Part shown: piece by piece, positions 31,650-39,692 of the stretch
Numbering within the stretch: the stretch's first letter is position 1
Layout of the letters: each line of letters opens with the position of its first letter
Source: CAIKMD01 sp036501365
Lineage (GTDB): Bacteria > Pseudomonadota > Alphaproteobacteria > ATCC43930 > CGMCC-115725
NCBI GenBank assembly: GCA_036501365.1
Contig: DASYAL010000102.1
Coordinates: 124,001-188,000 of the forward strand
Direction: 5' to 3'
Length of the DNA stretch: 64,000 nt
Made by a program: the position numbers and the translations under genes
Notes under the pieces: model-generated
Database searches by the model: none
What the model was told of the DNA's origin: nothing
Seen by the model: only the letters and a program-made list of their open reading frames with translations

Positions 31650-32888
31650 ATGGATTCGGTGAATTTCCGCGATTTGTCCCTCGCCGAGATCGATACCAAG
31701 ACCCTGCTCAGCCATGCCGAGCAGCAGGCGATCCAGCGGCGCTACGAGGATTTCCTGATCGTCGATGTCGACGGTCATCACATGGAAACCCAATCCTATA
31801 AAGAGATCGTCGAATACATCGAAGATCCGGTGATGCGCGCCCAGGCCAAGTATCAAGGCTTCGGCGCCGGCGGCATCACCTCGGCGACCGCGGGCGGCGG
31901 CTATCAGAACCTGCTCGGCCGCGTCACCCGCCGCACCGGCGGCAATCCCAACGAGAAGACGCCGACCGACATCCATCGCGACATCACCTTGACCAAGCGC
32001 TGGATGGACGCGATCGGCATCGACCAGGTCTGCCTCTTTCCGACGCCGATGCTGACCCTCGGCCTGACGCCGCGCGCCGAGGTCGAGAACGCGCTCGCTT
32101 ATGCCTATAACCGCTGGCTGGTCGAGAACGTGCTGGCGCATGAGCCGCGCATCACCTCGACGCTGTATCTGCCGCTCAACGATCCCGCGGCCAGCTACAA
32201 GATGGTCAAGGATTTCGCCGGCAAGAAGGGCGTGATCGGCTTCACCATCGTCTCGCCGCGCTACAAGGCGGTTTACGACAACGCCTATATGCGCACCTAT
32301 GCGGCGATCGAAGAGGCCGGCCTGCCGCTCGTCTTCCACGGCGCCTATGCCTGGGGCGGCGATCAGAGCCTCCAGCTCTGCAACCGCTTCATGGCGGTGC
32401 ATGCGCTCGGCTTCGCCTGGTTCAACATCCTCCACTGCACCAACTGGCTGGTGAACGGGATGCCGGAGCGCTTCCCGAAGCTGAAGGTCGCCTGGATCGA
32501 ATCCGGCCTCGCCTGGATACCGTTCCTGATGCAGCGCCTCGACAACGAATGGATGATGCGCTCGTCCGAGGTGCCGCTGCTCAAGCGCCGTCCCAGCGAT
32601 TACATGCGCGAGATGTTCTATTCGAGCCAGCCGATGGAGATGGTCAACAACCGCGAGGCGTTGGAGCTGACCTTCAAGATGATCAACGCCGAGACGCAGT
32701 TGATGTACGCCTCGGACTATCCGCATTGGGACATGGACCTGCCCTCGACGATCTACGACCTGCCGTTCCTGTCGGAGGCGGGCAAGCGATCGATCCTCGG
32801 CGGCAACGCCAAGCGCTTCTTCAACCTCGAGCCGGTGATCTCCGAGGTGAAGGTGAAGCGCCTCGCCGCCCGCGCCGCGGCGGAGTAA
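31650..32888 (+). CDS. Amidohydrolase-superfamily metalloenzyme (tandem copy 3)
   Basis: A 412-residue paralog, 25 bp after copy 2, with AAGGAGGA (about 31637-31644) before its ATG. The metal site reads VDVDGHHME, the barrel histidine segment VFHGAYAWGGDQSLQLC, and the Asp segment ASDYPHWD. The lid-like stretch GGITSATAGGGYQNLLGRVTRRTGG is closest to copy 2. The end (GKRSILGGNAKRFFNLEPVISEVKVKRLA) departs from the KRNILGGNA consensus. It is followed by a hairpin-rich spacer of about 190 bp that separates it from copy 4. Confidence 0.88.
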   Translation: MDSVNFRDLSLAEIDTKTLLSHAEQQAIQRRYEDFLIVDVDGHHMETQSYKEIVEYIEDPVMRAQAKYQGFGAGGITSATAGGGYQNLLGRVTRRTGGNPNEKTPTDIHRDITLTKRWMDAIGIDQVCLFPTPMLTLGLTPRAEVENALAYAYNRWLVENVLAHEPRITSTLYLPLNDPAASYKMVKDFAGKKGVIGFTIVSPRYKAVYDNAYMRTYAAIEEAGLPLVFHGAYAWGGDQSLQLCNRFMAVHALGFAWFNILHCTNWLVNGMPERFPKLKVAWIESGLAWIPFLMQRLDNEWMMRSSEVPLLKRRPSDYMREMFYSSQPMEMVNNREALELTFKMINAETQLMYASDYPHWDMDLPSTIYDLPFLSEAGKRSILGGNAKRFFNLEPVISEVKVKRLAARAAAE

Positions 32889-32890
32889 AA

Positions 32891-33070
32891 GACTAACCCT
32901 CTCCGCCCGCTTGCGGGGGAAGAGGGTGCGAGCGAAGCGGACAACCCGTTCGATCGCTCTTCGCGATCGAACGGGTTGTCGGTGAGGTGGGTCGTTGAAC
33001 GACACCTCACCCTCCCACGCTTCGCGTGGGCCCCTCCCTCTCCCCGCTTCGCGCGGAGAGGGATAATTAG
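32891..33070. repeat. Cluster of palindromic repeats between amidohydrolase copies 3 and 4
   Basis: The centre is a perfect 17-bp stem (32941-32957 with 32963-32979, loop TCTTC). Further hairpins are CCCACGC/GCGTGGG (33014-33030) and CCCTCTCC...GGAGAGGG (about 33036-33062), and an imperfect one at 32898-32927. These are typical dispersed alphaproteobacterial intergenic palindromes. They occupy nearly the whole spacer and could terminate or stabilise transcripts; the gene order on both sides is unbroken. Confidence 0.75.
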
Positions 33071-33082
33071 GACGCCGCTCTG

Positions 33083-34312
33083 ATGGACTCCCTCAACTTC
33101 CGCGATCTCTCGGTCGAGGAATTCGACACCGCGACCTTCCTCGCCCATGCGAAGGAACAGGCGATCCAGCGCCGCTATGAGGATTTCCTCATCGTCGACG
33201 TCGACGCGCATCATTACGAGACCGAAAGCTTCGCCCGCATCTGCGACTACATCGAAGACCCGGTGATGCGCGACCAGGCGAAATACCAGGGCTTCGGCGC
33301 GCAGGGCCTGACCACGGCCGCGGGCAGCTATCAGAATCTCGGCGGCCGCGTCACCCGCAACAAGCGCCGCCTCTTGGAGAAGACGCCGGCGACGCCGCAT
33401 CGCGACGTGACGCTGACCAAGCGCTGGATGGACGCGATGGGCGTCGACATCGCCTGCCTGTTCCCGACACCGATGCTCTTCCTCGGCACCACGCCGCGCA
33501 AGGACGTCGAGGTCGCGCTCGCCCGCGCCTACAACGCCTGGCTCTGCGACGAGGTGCTGGCGCCCGAGCCGCGCATCCGCTCGACGCTCTACCTGCCGTT
33601 CCAGGATCCCGATGCCTGCTACAAGATGATCGAGGATTTCGGCGACAAGAAAGGCGTGATCGGCTTCACCGTCGTCTCGCCGCATTACAAGGCGGTCTAC
33701 GACAACGCGTTCGTCAAGGTGTGGCGCGCCTTGGAAGAGCGCAACCTGACCCTGGTGTTCCACGGCTCTTATGCCTGGGGCGAGGATCAGAGCCTGTCGC
33801 TGTGCAACAAGTTCATCGCCGTGCATTCCTTGGGCTTCGTCTGGTTCAATATCATCCATCTGACGAACTGGCTGGTGAACGGGATGCCCGAGCGCTTCCC
33901 CAAGCTCAAAGTCGCCTGGGTCGAAAGCGGTCTCGCCTGGATCCCGTTCCTGATGCAGCGCCTCGACAACGAATGGATGATGCGCTCGTCCGAGGTGCCG
34001 CTGCTCAAGCGCCGGCCGTCGGACTATATGCGCGAGATGTTCTATTCCAGCCAGCCGATGGAGATGGTGGGGAACCGCGAGGCGCTCGAGCTCACCTTCA
34101 AGATGATCAACGCCGAGACGCAGCTGATGTACGCCTCGGACTATCCGCATTGGGACATGGATCTGCCCTCGACGATCTACGATCTGCCGTTCCTGTCGGA
34201 GCAGGCCAAGCGCAACATCCTCGGCGGCAATGCGAAGCGCGTCTTCAATCTCGAGCCGGTGATGTCCGAGGTGAAGACGAAGCGCCTCGCCGCGCGCAAC
34301 GCCGCGGAATAG
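33083..34312 (+). CDS. Amidohydrolase-superfamily metalloenzyme (tandem copy 4)
   Basis: A 409-residue paralog. Metal loop VDVDAHHYE, as in copy 1, with which it also shares the spacing of the lid segment (QGLTTAAGSYQNLGGRVTRNKRR) and the ATPHRDVTLTKRWMDAMGVDIACLFPTPM stretch, so copies 1 and 4 form one subgroup and 2 and 3 another. The barrel segment is VFHGSYAWGEDQSL, with Glu replacing the second Gly of GGDQ, and the Asp segment is ASDYPHWD. It lies downstream of the hairpin spacer and upstream of a second repeat cluster and an SBP gene. Confidence 0.88.
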   Translation: MDSLNFRDLSVEEFDTATFLAHAKEQAIQRRYEDFLIVDVDAHHYETESFARICDYIEDPVMRDQAKYQGFGAQGLTTAAGSYQNLGGRVTRNKRRLLEKTPATPHRDVTLTKRWMDAMGVDIACLFPTPMLFLGTTPRKDVEVALARAYNAWLCDEVLAPEPRIRSTLYLPFQDPDACYKMIEDFGDKKGVIGFTVVSPHYKAVYDNAFVKVWRALEERNLTLVFHGSYAWGEDQSLSLCNKFIAVHSLGFVWFNIIHLTNWLVNGMPERFPKLKVAWVESGLAWIPFLMQRLDNEWMMRSSEVPLLKRRPSDYMREMFYSSQPMEMVGNREALELTFKMINAETQLMYASDYPHWDMDLPSTIYDLPFLSEQAKRNILGGNAKRVFNLEPVMSEVKTKRLAARNAAE

Positions 34313-34338
34313 GCAAAGCGACCCCTTTGTCTTGCGTC

Positions 34339-34463
34339 ATGGCCGGGCTTGTCCCGGCCATCCACGGGTTTTAGTTTGAAAACGTGGGACGACCCGGCCG
34401 ACCGCTCTTCGCGGTCGGCCCCTCACGGGTTCAATCGCCAAGAGCGATTGAACGGGTCGTCCG
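34339..34463. repeat. Nested palindromic repeats upstream of the isolated SBP gene
   Basis: ATGGCCGGG-CTTGT-CCCGGCCAT (34339-34361) is a dispersed alphaproteobacterial element. It is followed by a nested structure: outer arms GACGACCCG (34388-34396) and CGGGTCGTC (34453-34461), enclosing the stems GCCGACCGC/GCGGTCGGC (34397-34419, loop TCTTC) and GTTCAATCGC/GCGATTGAAC (34429-34453). The CGCTCTTCGCG core is shared with the hairpin at 32941-32979, so both clusters contain the same repeat type. Confidence 0.75.
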
Positions 34464-34527
34464 GCACAAGTCCGGGTATGACGGTCTAATATGCACCGGC
34501 ATTCGCCGCGTCATCGGGGAGGGAAAG

Positions 34528-35469
34528 TTGATCGCGCATCGTCTCGTCAAAACTGTCGCCGCGGTGCTGCTGCTCGCGGGGCTCGACGCGCCGCCGGCGG
34601 TCGCGGCGACCAAGATCAACCTGCTCTATATCCCGGGCGGCGATTTCGTCCCGGCCTTCGTCGCCAAGGACCAGGGCATCTTCGACAAGCACGGTCTCGA
34701 CGTCGATATGTCGATCGCCCAGAACGGCTCGGTGATCTCGGCCGCGCTCGCCGCCGACCAGGCGCAGATCGGCGTGCCGACGCCGCCGGTGCTGCTGCAA
34801 GCCAATGAGCAGGGCCTGGACCTCCTCGTCGTCGCCGGTGCGACGGTGCTGCCCTTCCCCAAGGACGCCGCGGGCGTGATCGCTCGTGAGGGGATCAACA
34901 CACCCAAGGACCTCGTCGGCAAAAAGGTCGCCGTGCCCGGTTTCGGCGGCAGCTTCGACGTGATCACGCGCTATTGGGTCGGGACCCACGGCGTCGATAT
35001 CCACCAGGTCAATTGGATCGAGCTGCAATTCCCGCAAATGGGCGACGGGCTGAAATCCGGCCTCGCCGATGCCGTCCTGGCGGTCAATCCGTTCTACGCC
35101 CGTATCCTCACCAGCAAGGTCGGCCACACCATGGGCGATCCCTGGGACAGCGCCCCTCCCGGCACCATGATCGTGCTCTACGCCGCGACCAAGGCCTGGG
35201 CGGCCAAGAACCCCGGGGCGATCAAAGCCTTCCGCGCCTCGCTCGATGACGGCGTCGCCTATGTGAAAGATCCGGCGCATGCCGCCGCGGTGCATGACAG
35301 CATCGCCAAATGGACCAAGCTGCCGCCCGCGGCCGCGGCGAGCATCGCCATCCCCGACGATCTCGCGCCCCATGCCAAGCCCGACGGCTTGACCTTCTGG
35401 ATCAAGGCCGCGCGCGAGCAGGGCCTGATCAAGGGCAACCCCGATCCCGCCAGCCTGATCGCACCGTAG
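34528..35469 (+). CDS. ABC transporter substrate-binding protein, NitT/TauT type (isolated, divergent)
   Basis: A periplasmic SBP of about 313 residues. The open frame extends into the upstream repeats, but the TTG at 34528 with GGGGAGGG (34516-34523) gives a clean signal peptide (MIAHRLVKTVAAVLLLAGLDAPPAVA-A). Mature text is NLLYIPGGDFVPAFVAKDQGIFDKHGLDVD, then GKKVAVPGFGGSFDVITRYWV. It lacks the GWGPDGI loop and both C-terminal tails of the 13 array SBPs, so it belongs to a different branch and probably binds a different ligand. It is embedded between amidohydrolase copies 4 and 5 with no permease nearby, so it may deliver the amidohydrolase substrate (inference). Confidence 0.88.
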   Translation: MIAHRLVKTVAAVLLLAGLDAPPAVAATKINLLYIPGGDFVPAFVAKDQGIFDKHGLDVDMSIAQNGSVISAALAADQAQIGVPTPPVLLQANEQGLDLLVVAGATVLPFPKDAAGVIAREGINTPKDLVGKKVAVPGFGGSFDVITRYWVGTHGVDIHQVNWIELQFPQMGDGLKSGLADAVLAVNPFYARILTSKVGHTMGDPWDSAPPGTMIVLYAATKAWAAKNPGAIKAFRASLDDGVAYVKDPAHAAAVHDSIAKWTKLPPAAAASIAIPDDLAPHAKPDGLTFWIKAAREQGLIKGNPDPASLIAP

Positions 35470-35569
35470 CGCCGAGGCCCGCGGCTGCGCCCGCGAATCG
35501 CTTTGCCTCGGCTCTGCCGCCGCTCTTAAATAGGCCCGGGAGCCGGTTTGGCCGGCCGGGGAGGGCCTT

Positions 35570-36808
35570 ATGGATACGATCGAGAACATCCCGTTCCGCG
35601 ATCTCGCGGTCGAGGAATTCAACACCGCGACCTTGCTCGCCCATGCGCGGCAGCAGGCGGTGCAGCGCCGTTACGAGGATTTCCCGATCGTCGATGTCGA
35701 CGGTCATCATCTCGAGACCATGTCCTACGCCCAGATCGTCGAATACATCGAGGATCCGGTGCTGCGCGATCAGGCGAAGTATCAGGGCTATGGCGGCGGC
35801 GGCATCACCGCGCCGACCGGCGCCTATCAGGACCTGACCGGCCGCATCACCCGCCGCGACGGCCGCGCGCCGGAGAAGTTCCCGCCGAACGTCCATCGCG
35901 ACATCACTTATACCAAGCGCTGGATGGACGCGATCGGCATCGACCAGGTGCTGATGTTCCCGACGCCGATGCTCGGCCTGCCGTTCACACCGCGGCCCGA
36001 GGTCGAGGTCGCGCTGGCGCGCGCCTATAACCGCTGGCTCTGCGAGCGCATCCTCGCCGAAGAGCCGCGCATCCGCGCCTCGCTCTATCTCCCGGCCAGC
36101 GATCCCGAGGCGATGTACAAGGTGGTGAAGGATTTCGCCGGCCAGAAAGGCGTGGTCGGCTTCACCTTCCTGACGCCGCGCTTCAAGCCGGTCTACGACA
36201 ATGTCTATGTGAAGACCTACAAGCTGATGGAAGAGATGGGCCTGCCGCTCGTCTTCCATGCCGGCCTGTTCTGGGGCCGCGACGCGTCCATGAATCTCTG
36301 CAACCGCTTCATCGCGGCGCATGCCTTGGGCTTCTCGTGGTCGAGCATCCTTCACTGCACCAATTGGCTGGTGAACGGCATGCCCGAGCGTTTCCCCAAG
36401 CTCAAGACCATCTGGGTCGAGAGCGGCCTCGCCTGGGTGCCCTTCCTGATGCAGCGCCTCGACAACGAATGGATGATGCGCTCGTCGGAAGTGCCGCTGT
36501 TGAAGCGCAAGCCCTCGGATTACATGCGCGAGATGTTCTACTCGAGCCAGCCGATGGAGATGGTGAACAACCGCGAAGCGCTCGAGCTCACCTTCAAGAT
36601 GATCAATGCCGAGACTCAGCTTTGCTATTCTTCGGACTATCCGCATTGGGATACCGATCTGCCCTCGACGATCTACGACCTGCCGTTCCTCACCGAGGAG
36701 GCGAAGCGCAACATCCTCGGCGGCAACGCGCTGAAGCTCCTCAATCTCGAGCCGGCGCTGTCGGAGGAGAAGCTGAAGCGCCGCGCCCAGCGCGAGGCGG
36801 CGGAGTAG
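35570..36808 (+). CDS. Amidohydrolase-superfamily metalloenzyme (tandem copy 5, most diverged)
   Basis: A 412-residue paralog, 100 bp after the SBP gene. It keeps VDVDGHHLE and SSDYPHWD (followed by TDL rather than MDL), but the barrel segment is VFHAGLFWGRDASMNLC where the other copies have VFHGAYxWGGDQ. The substrate-side strand reads FPTPMLGLPFTPRPE and GFTFLTPRFKPVYDN in place of GFTVVSP. This makes it the most diverged copy and the best candidate for a different substrate. Its start (MDTIENIPFRDLAVEEFNTATLLAHARQQ) aligns fully with the others. Confidence 0.88.
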   Translation: MDTIENIPFRDLAVEEFNTATLLAHARQQAVQRRYEDFPIVDVDGHHLETMSYAQIVEYIEDPVLRDQAKYQGYGGGGITAPTGAYQDLTGRITRRDGRAPEKFPPNVHRDITYTKRWMDAIGIDQVLMFPTPMLGLPFTPRPEVEVALARAYNRWLCERILAEEPRIRASLYLPASDPEAMYKVVKDFAGQKGVVGFTFLTPRFKPVYDNVYVKTYKLMEEMGLPLVFHAGLFWGRDASMNLCNRFIAAHALGFSWSSILHCTNWLVNGMPERFPKLKTIWVESGLAWVPFLMQRLDNEWMMRSSEVPLLKRKPSDYMREMFYSSQPMEMVNNREALELTFKMINAETQLCYSSDYPHWDTDLPSTIYDLPFLTEEAKRNILGGNALKLLNLEPALSEEKLKRRAQREAAE

Positions 36809-36821
36809 GCGCGCTCTTGAC

Positions 36822-36849
36822 TTGCCGTACGCGCGATCGTACGTATAAC
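36822..36849 (+). promoter_or_regulatory. Possible promoter with palindromic operator before the TPP enzyme gene
   Basis: TTGCCG (36822-36827), a 16-bp spacer and TATAAC (36844-36849) resemble a sigma-70 promoter. Within it, CGTACG (36826-36831) and CGTACG (36838-36843) form an interrupted palindrome that could be a repressor site overlapping the -35/-10 spacer. A further TTGTACGTAG occurs nearby at about 36918. The 158-bp gap after amidohydrolase copy 5 is large for this operon, which supports separate control of the next gene. The evidence is pattern only. Confidence 0.35.
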
Positions 36850-36966
36850 GCGTCCGCGCGCGGCGGCTAAGCCACTGAGGGAACGCCGAAGAACGCAAAA
36901 TTGCCAAACAAAGCCAATTTTGTACGTAGAAACAATCGGTTAGAAAAATCGGGAAGGGCTCCTGCC

Positions 36967-38613
36967 ATGAAAGTCAACGCCGCGATCGCCGAAATCCTTA
37001 AGCGCGAGGGGCTCGAATACCTCGTCTGCTACCCGCGCAACGGGTTGATCGAGGCCGCGGCCGAGGCCGGCATCCGGCCGATCCTGGTGCGGCAGGAACG
37101 TACCGGCGTGCATATGGCGGATGCGCTGGGGCGCATCTCCTGCGGCGATCGCGTCGGTGTCTTTGCCATGCAGCAGGGGCCGGGCACCGAGAACGCTTTC
37201 GGCGGCGTGGCGCAGGCCTATGCCGAATCCGTGCCGCTGGTGGTAATCCCGGCCGGCCATCCGCGCGCGCAATCGGGGGTGAAGCCTAATTTCTCGGCGA
37301 CGGCGAATTTCCGCAACGTCACCAAATCGGTCGAGCAGATCACCGTGCCGTCGATGGTGCCCGATGCGATGCGCCGCGCCTTCAGCCAGGCGAAGAACGG
37401 CCGGCCCGGCCCGACCATGGTCGAGGTGCCGGTCGATCTCTGGGAAGCCGAGGTGCCGGAGCCGCTGGTTTATGAGAAGACGCCGCGCTATCGCAGCGCG
37501 CCCGATCCGAAAGACGTCGCCACCGTCGCCGCGGCTTTGGTCGCCGCCGAGCGGCCGGTGATCTTCGCCGGCCAGGGCATCCACTATGCGAAGGCGTGGA
37601 AGCAATTGCAGACCCTGGCCGAGCTCCTGGAAGCGCCGGTCGGCACCAGCAATCCCGGCAAGAGCGCTTTCGACGAAACGCATCCGCTCGCGCTCGGCGC
37701 CGGCAGCACGACGCATTCGAAGCAATTCCATGTGATGCTGCAGAAGGCCGATCTCGTCTTCGGCATCGGCTGCTCCTGGACGGCGACGCCGTTCAACATG
37801 CAGATGCCCAAGGGCAAGAAGATGGTGCATCTGACCCTCGATGCCGCCGACATCAACAAGGACATCGCCTCGAGCCTCGCGCTCGTCGGCGATGCCGGCT
37901 TGGCGCTCGACGCGCTGATCGAAGAAGTGCGCGACCGGCTCAAAGCCAAGCCGCGCGCCAATCTCGGCGCGACCGCGCGCGAGGTCGCGGCGCTGCGCGA
38001 GGAATGGCTCGGCACCTGGATGCCGCGCCTCACCTCGAATCAAACGCCGCTCACGCCCTATCGCGTGATCTGGGATCTGCTGCACACGGTCGACGTCGCG
38101 AACACCATCGTCACTCATGATTCGGGCAGCCCGCGCGACCAGCTCGTGCCGTTCTGGCAATGCAAGACGCCGCGCTCCTATATCGGCTGGGGCAAGTCGA
38201 CCCAGCTCGGCTATGGGCTCGGCCTCGCGATCGGCGCCAAGCTCGCCGATCCGAAAAAGCTTTGCATCAATGTCTGGGGCGATGCCGCGATCGGCTTCAC
38301 CGGCATGGATATCGAGACGGCGGCGCGCGGCAACATCCCGATCCTCTCGATCCTCTTCAACAATTCGGTGATGGCGGCCGAGCTCAACGTGATGAAATAC
38401 TCGACCGACAAATATCAATCGACCGCGATCGGCGGCAATTACGCCGATTTCGCCAAGGCGCTCGGTTGCTATGGCGAGCGCGTGACCGAGCCCGGCGCGA
38501 TCGTGCCGGCGATCAAGCGGGCGCTGGCCAAGATCAATGACGGCCAGCCGGCGCTCTTGGAATTCATCACCGAGCGCCAGAGCCCGCGCTCGTCCGAGGT
38601 GACGGCGCATTAA
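36967..38613 (+). CDS. Thiamine pyrophosphate-dependent enzyme (acetolactate synthase-like)
   Basis: A 548-residue three-domain TPP enzyme. The PYR domain carries the cofactor-activating glutamate Glu44 (VRQERTGVHMADALGR). The middle domain (about 195-335) resembles a Rossmann-type TPP enzyme domain, and the PP domain has the TPP/Mg motif at 438-466 as GDA...NN, where the canonical form is GDG...NN. The ATG at 36967 follows GGGAAGGG. Homologs include acetolactate synthase, benzoylformate decarboxylase and sulfoacetaldehyde acetyltransferase; none of these activities can be assigned. No small regulatory subunit gene is adjacent, so valine biosynthesis is unlikely. Its position after the amidohydrolases suggests a catabolic 2-keto acid role. 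Confidence 0.88.
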   Translation: MKVNAAIAEILKREGLEYLVCYPRNGLIEAAAEAGIRPILVRQERTGVHMADALGRISCGDRVGVFAMQQGPGTENAFGGVAQAYAESVPLVVIPAGHPRAQSGVKPNFSATANFRNVTKSVEQITVPSMVPDAMRRAFSQAKNGRPGPTMVEVPVDLWEAEVPEPLVYEKTPRYRSAPDPKDVATVAAALVAAERPVIFAGQGIHYAKAWKQLQTLAELLEAPVGTSNPGKSAFDETHPLALGAGSTTHSKQFHVMLQKADLVFGIGCSWTATPFNMQMPKGKKMVHLTLDAADINKDIASSLALVGDAGLALDALIEEVRDRLKAKPRANLGATAREVAALREEWLGTWMPRLTSNQTPLTPYRVIWDLLHTVDVANTIVTHDSGSPRDQLVPFWQCKTPRSYIGWGKSTQLGYGLGLAIGAKLADPKKLCINVWGDAAIGFTGMDIETAARGNIPILSILFNNSVMAAELNVMKYSTDKYQSTAIGGNYADFAKALGCYGERVTEPGAIVPAIKRALAKINDGQPALLEFITERQSPRSSEVTAH

Positions 38614-38627
38614 TTAAGAAGCGGGAA

Positions 38628-39692
38628 TTAAGAAGCGCGCCAGTCCTTCCAGTCCTTGAGCGTCGCCTCGGCCATGGCGGCGGCGGCATGGTACAGCCAA
38701 TTCGTACCGCGCTTCTTCAGGTCGCGGCGCAGCGCGGCCAGGGCCTCGCGCGAGCCCAGATGTACATTCGCGGTCTCGGCGCCCATCGCCTCGAGCAGCA
38801 GGCGCTCATCCTGGCGCTTCGGCAGCTCGGTCAGCTCGATGCGCGTGCAATGCGGCGCGAGGCGGCGCAGTAGCCAGCCTTGCTCGACCGCGACGAACGG
38901 ATCGGGCGCGCGCACCGCCCGCGCGATGATCGCGGTGTAGTAGGTCTCGGCGTCGGCGCGCAATCCGCCATAGACCGGCGGCAGTGTCGGCTTCGCCTCG
39001 CGTGCGACAAGGCCGCCGTCGCTTTGCGCGATGCCGACGTAGCGCGCGCGGCCGAGACTGCCGAGGCCGGCGATGCGGTGGACATAGCGCGGCGCGCCAT
39101 TCTCCTCGGGCAGCCGGCGCGCGATCATCGCGCGCACCGGACGCGGCGGGCTCACGGCACGGAAGCCGGTGAGCTTCGCCCAGAAGCGCACCGGGTCGCG
39201 CTCTTCGCCCATCGCCATGGCGCGCAGCTCGGGATTGTTCTCTTCGAGTACGAAGGGCCGGCCGTCGCCGCGCTCGATCGTTGCGCGATAGCCCTTGAGG
39301 ATCGCCGCGGTAGCTTGGCGTGCGCCGATCGACAAGCGGTGCTCGCGCTTGGCGAGCAGCGCGCTGGTCGCGAGCCGCACCAGATCGACGGTGTAGGGCA
39401 TCGGCGAGGCCTCGTCGAAATCGTTGATGCCCCAGATCAGCCGGCCCTCGGCGTCGCGCCAGGTGCCGAAATTCTCGATATGCAGATCGCCGACCGCAAG
39501 CAGCTTCGGCGCGGCAGCGAGATGAGGACAGGCATCGTGATAGAGCTCGCACCAGCGATAGAAGGTCGCGCGCAGAAACGGGAAGGCGGCGTCGTGCATG
39601 CGCCGGTGTTTCACAACGATATCCGCGCCGATCAGGCCGATGCGCCGGCGTGCCCAGCGCTCATAAGCCGATGTCGCGGTGACGATGGTCAT
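38628..39692 (-). CDS. DUF2252 family protein
   Basis: A 354-residue protein. The true ATG (39692) overlaps the stop of the glycosyltransferase gene (ATGA); the longer open frame is an artefact. Typical DUF2252 text is LLAVGDLHIENFGTWRDAEGR, then WGINDFDEASPMPYTVDLVRLATS, a kinase-like HxxN/DFD arrangement (GDLHIENF plus NDFDEA) as in aminoglycoside phosphotransferase-fold proteins. The biochemical role of this family is not established. Coupled translation with a family 2 glycosyltransferase suggests a joint function, perhaps surface or secondary-metabolite modification (inference). Confidence 0.88.
   Translation of the reverse strand: MTIVTATSAYERWARRRIGLIGADIVVKHRRMHDAAFPFLRATFYRWCELYHDACPHLAAAPKLLAVGDLHIENFGTWRDAEGRLIWGINDFDEASPMPYTVDLVRLATSALLAKREHRLSIGARQATAAILKGYRATIERGDGRPFVLEENNPELRAMAMGEERDPVRFWAKLTGFRAVSPPRPVRAMIARRLPEENGAPRYVHRIAGLGSLGRARYVGIAQSDGGLVAREAKPTLPPVYGGLRADAETYYTAIIARAVRAPDPFVAVEQGWLLRRLAPHCTRIELTELPKRQDERLLLEAMGAETANVHLGSREALAALRRDLKKRGTNWLYHAAAAMAEATLKDWKDWRAS

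Noticed and set aside
32891..34463. CRISPR array or insertion sequence at the hairpin clusters
   Set aside because: There are no regularly spaced identical repeats with unique spacers, and no transposase or target-site duplication; the elements are single palindromes of the dispersed intergenic type.
36940..38610. A 556-codon minus-strand open frame opposite the TPP enzyme
   Set aside because: No recognisable motif, biased composition, and no ribosome site; the sense strand has full TPP-enzyme motifs.
36967..38613. Biosynthetic acetolactate synthase
   Set aside because: No regulatory small subunit or ilv genes are adjacent, the TPP motif is GDA rather than GDG, and the genomic context is catabolic.
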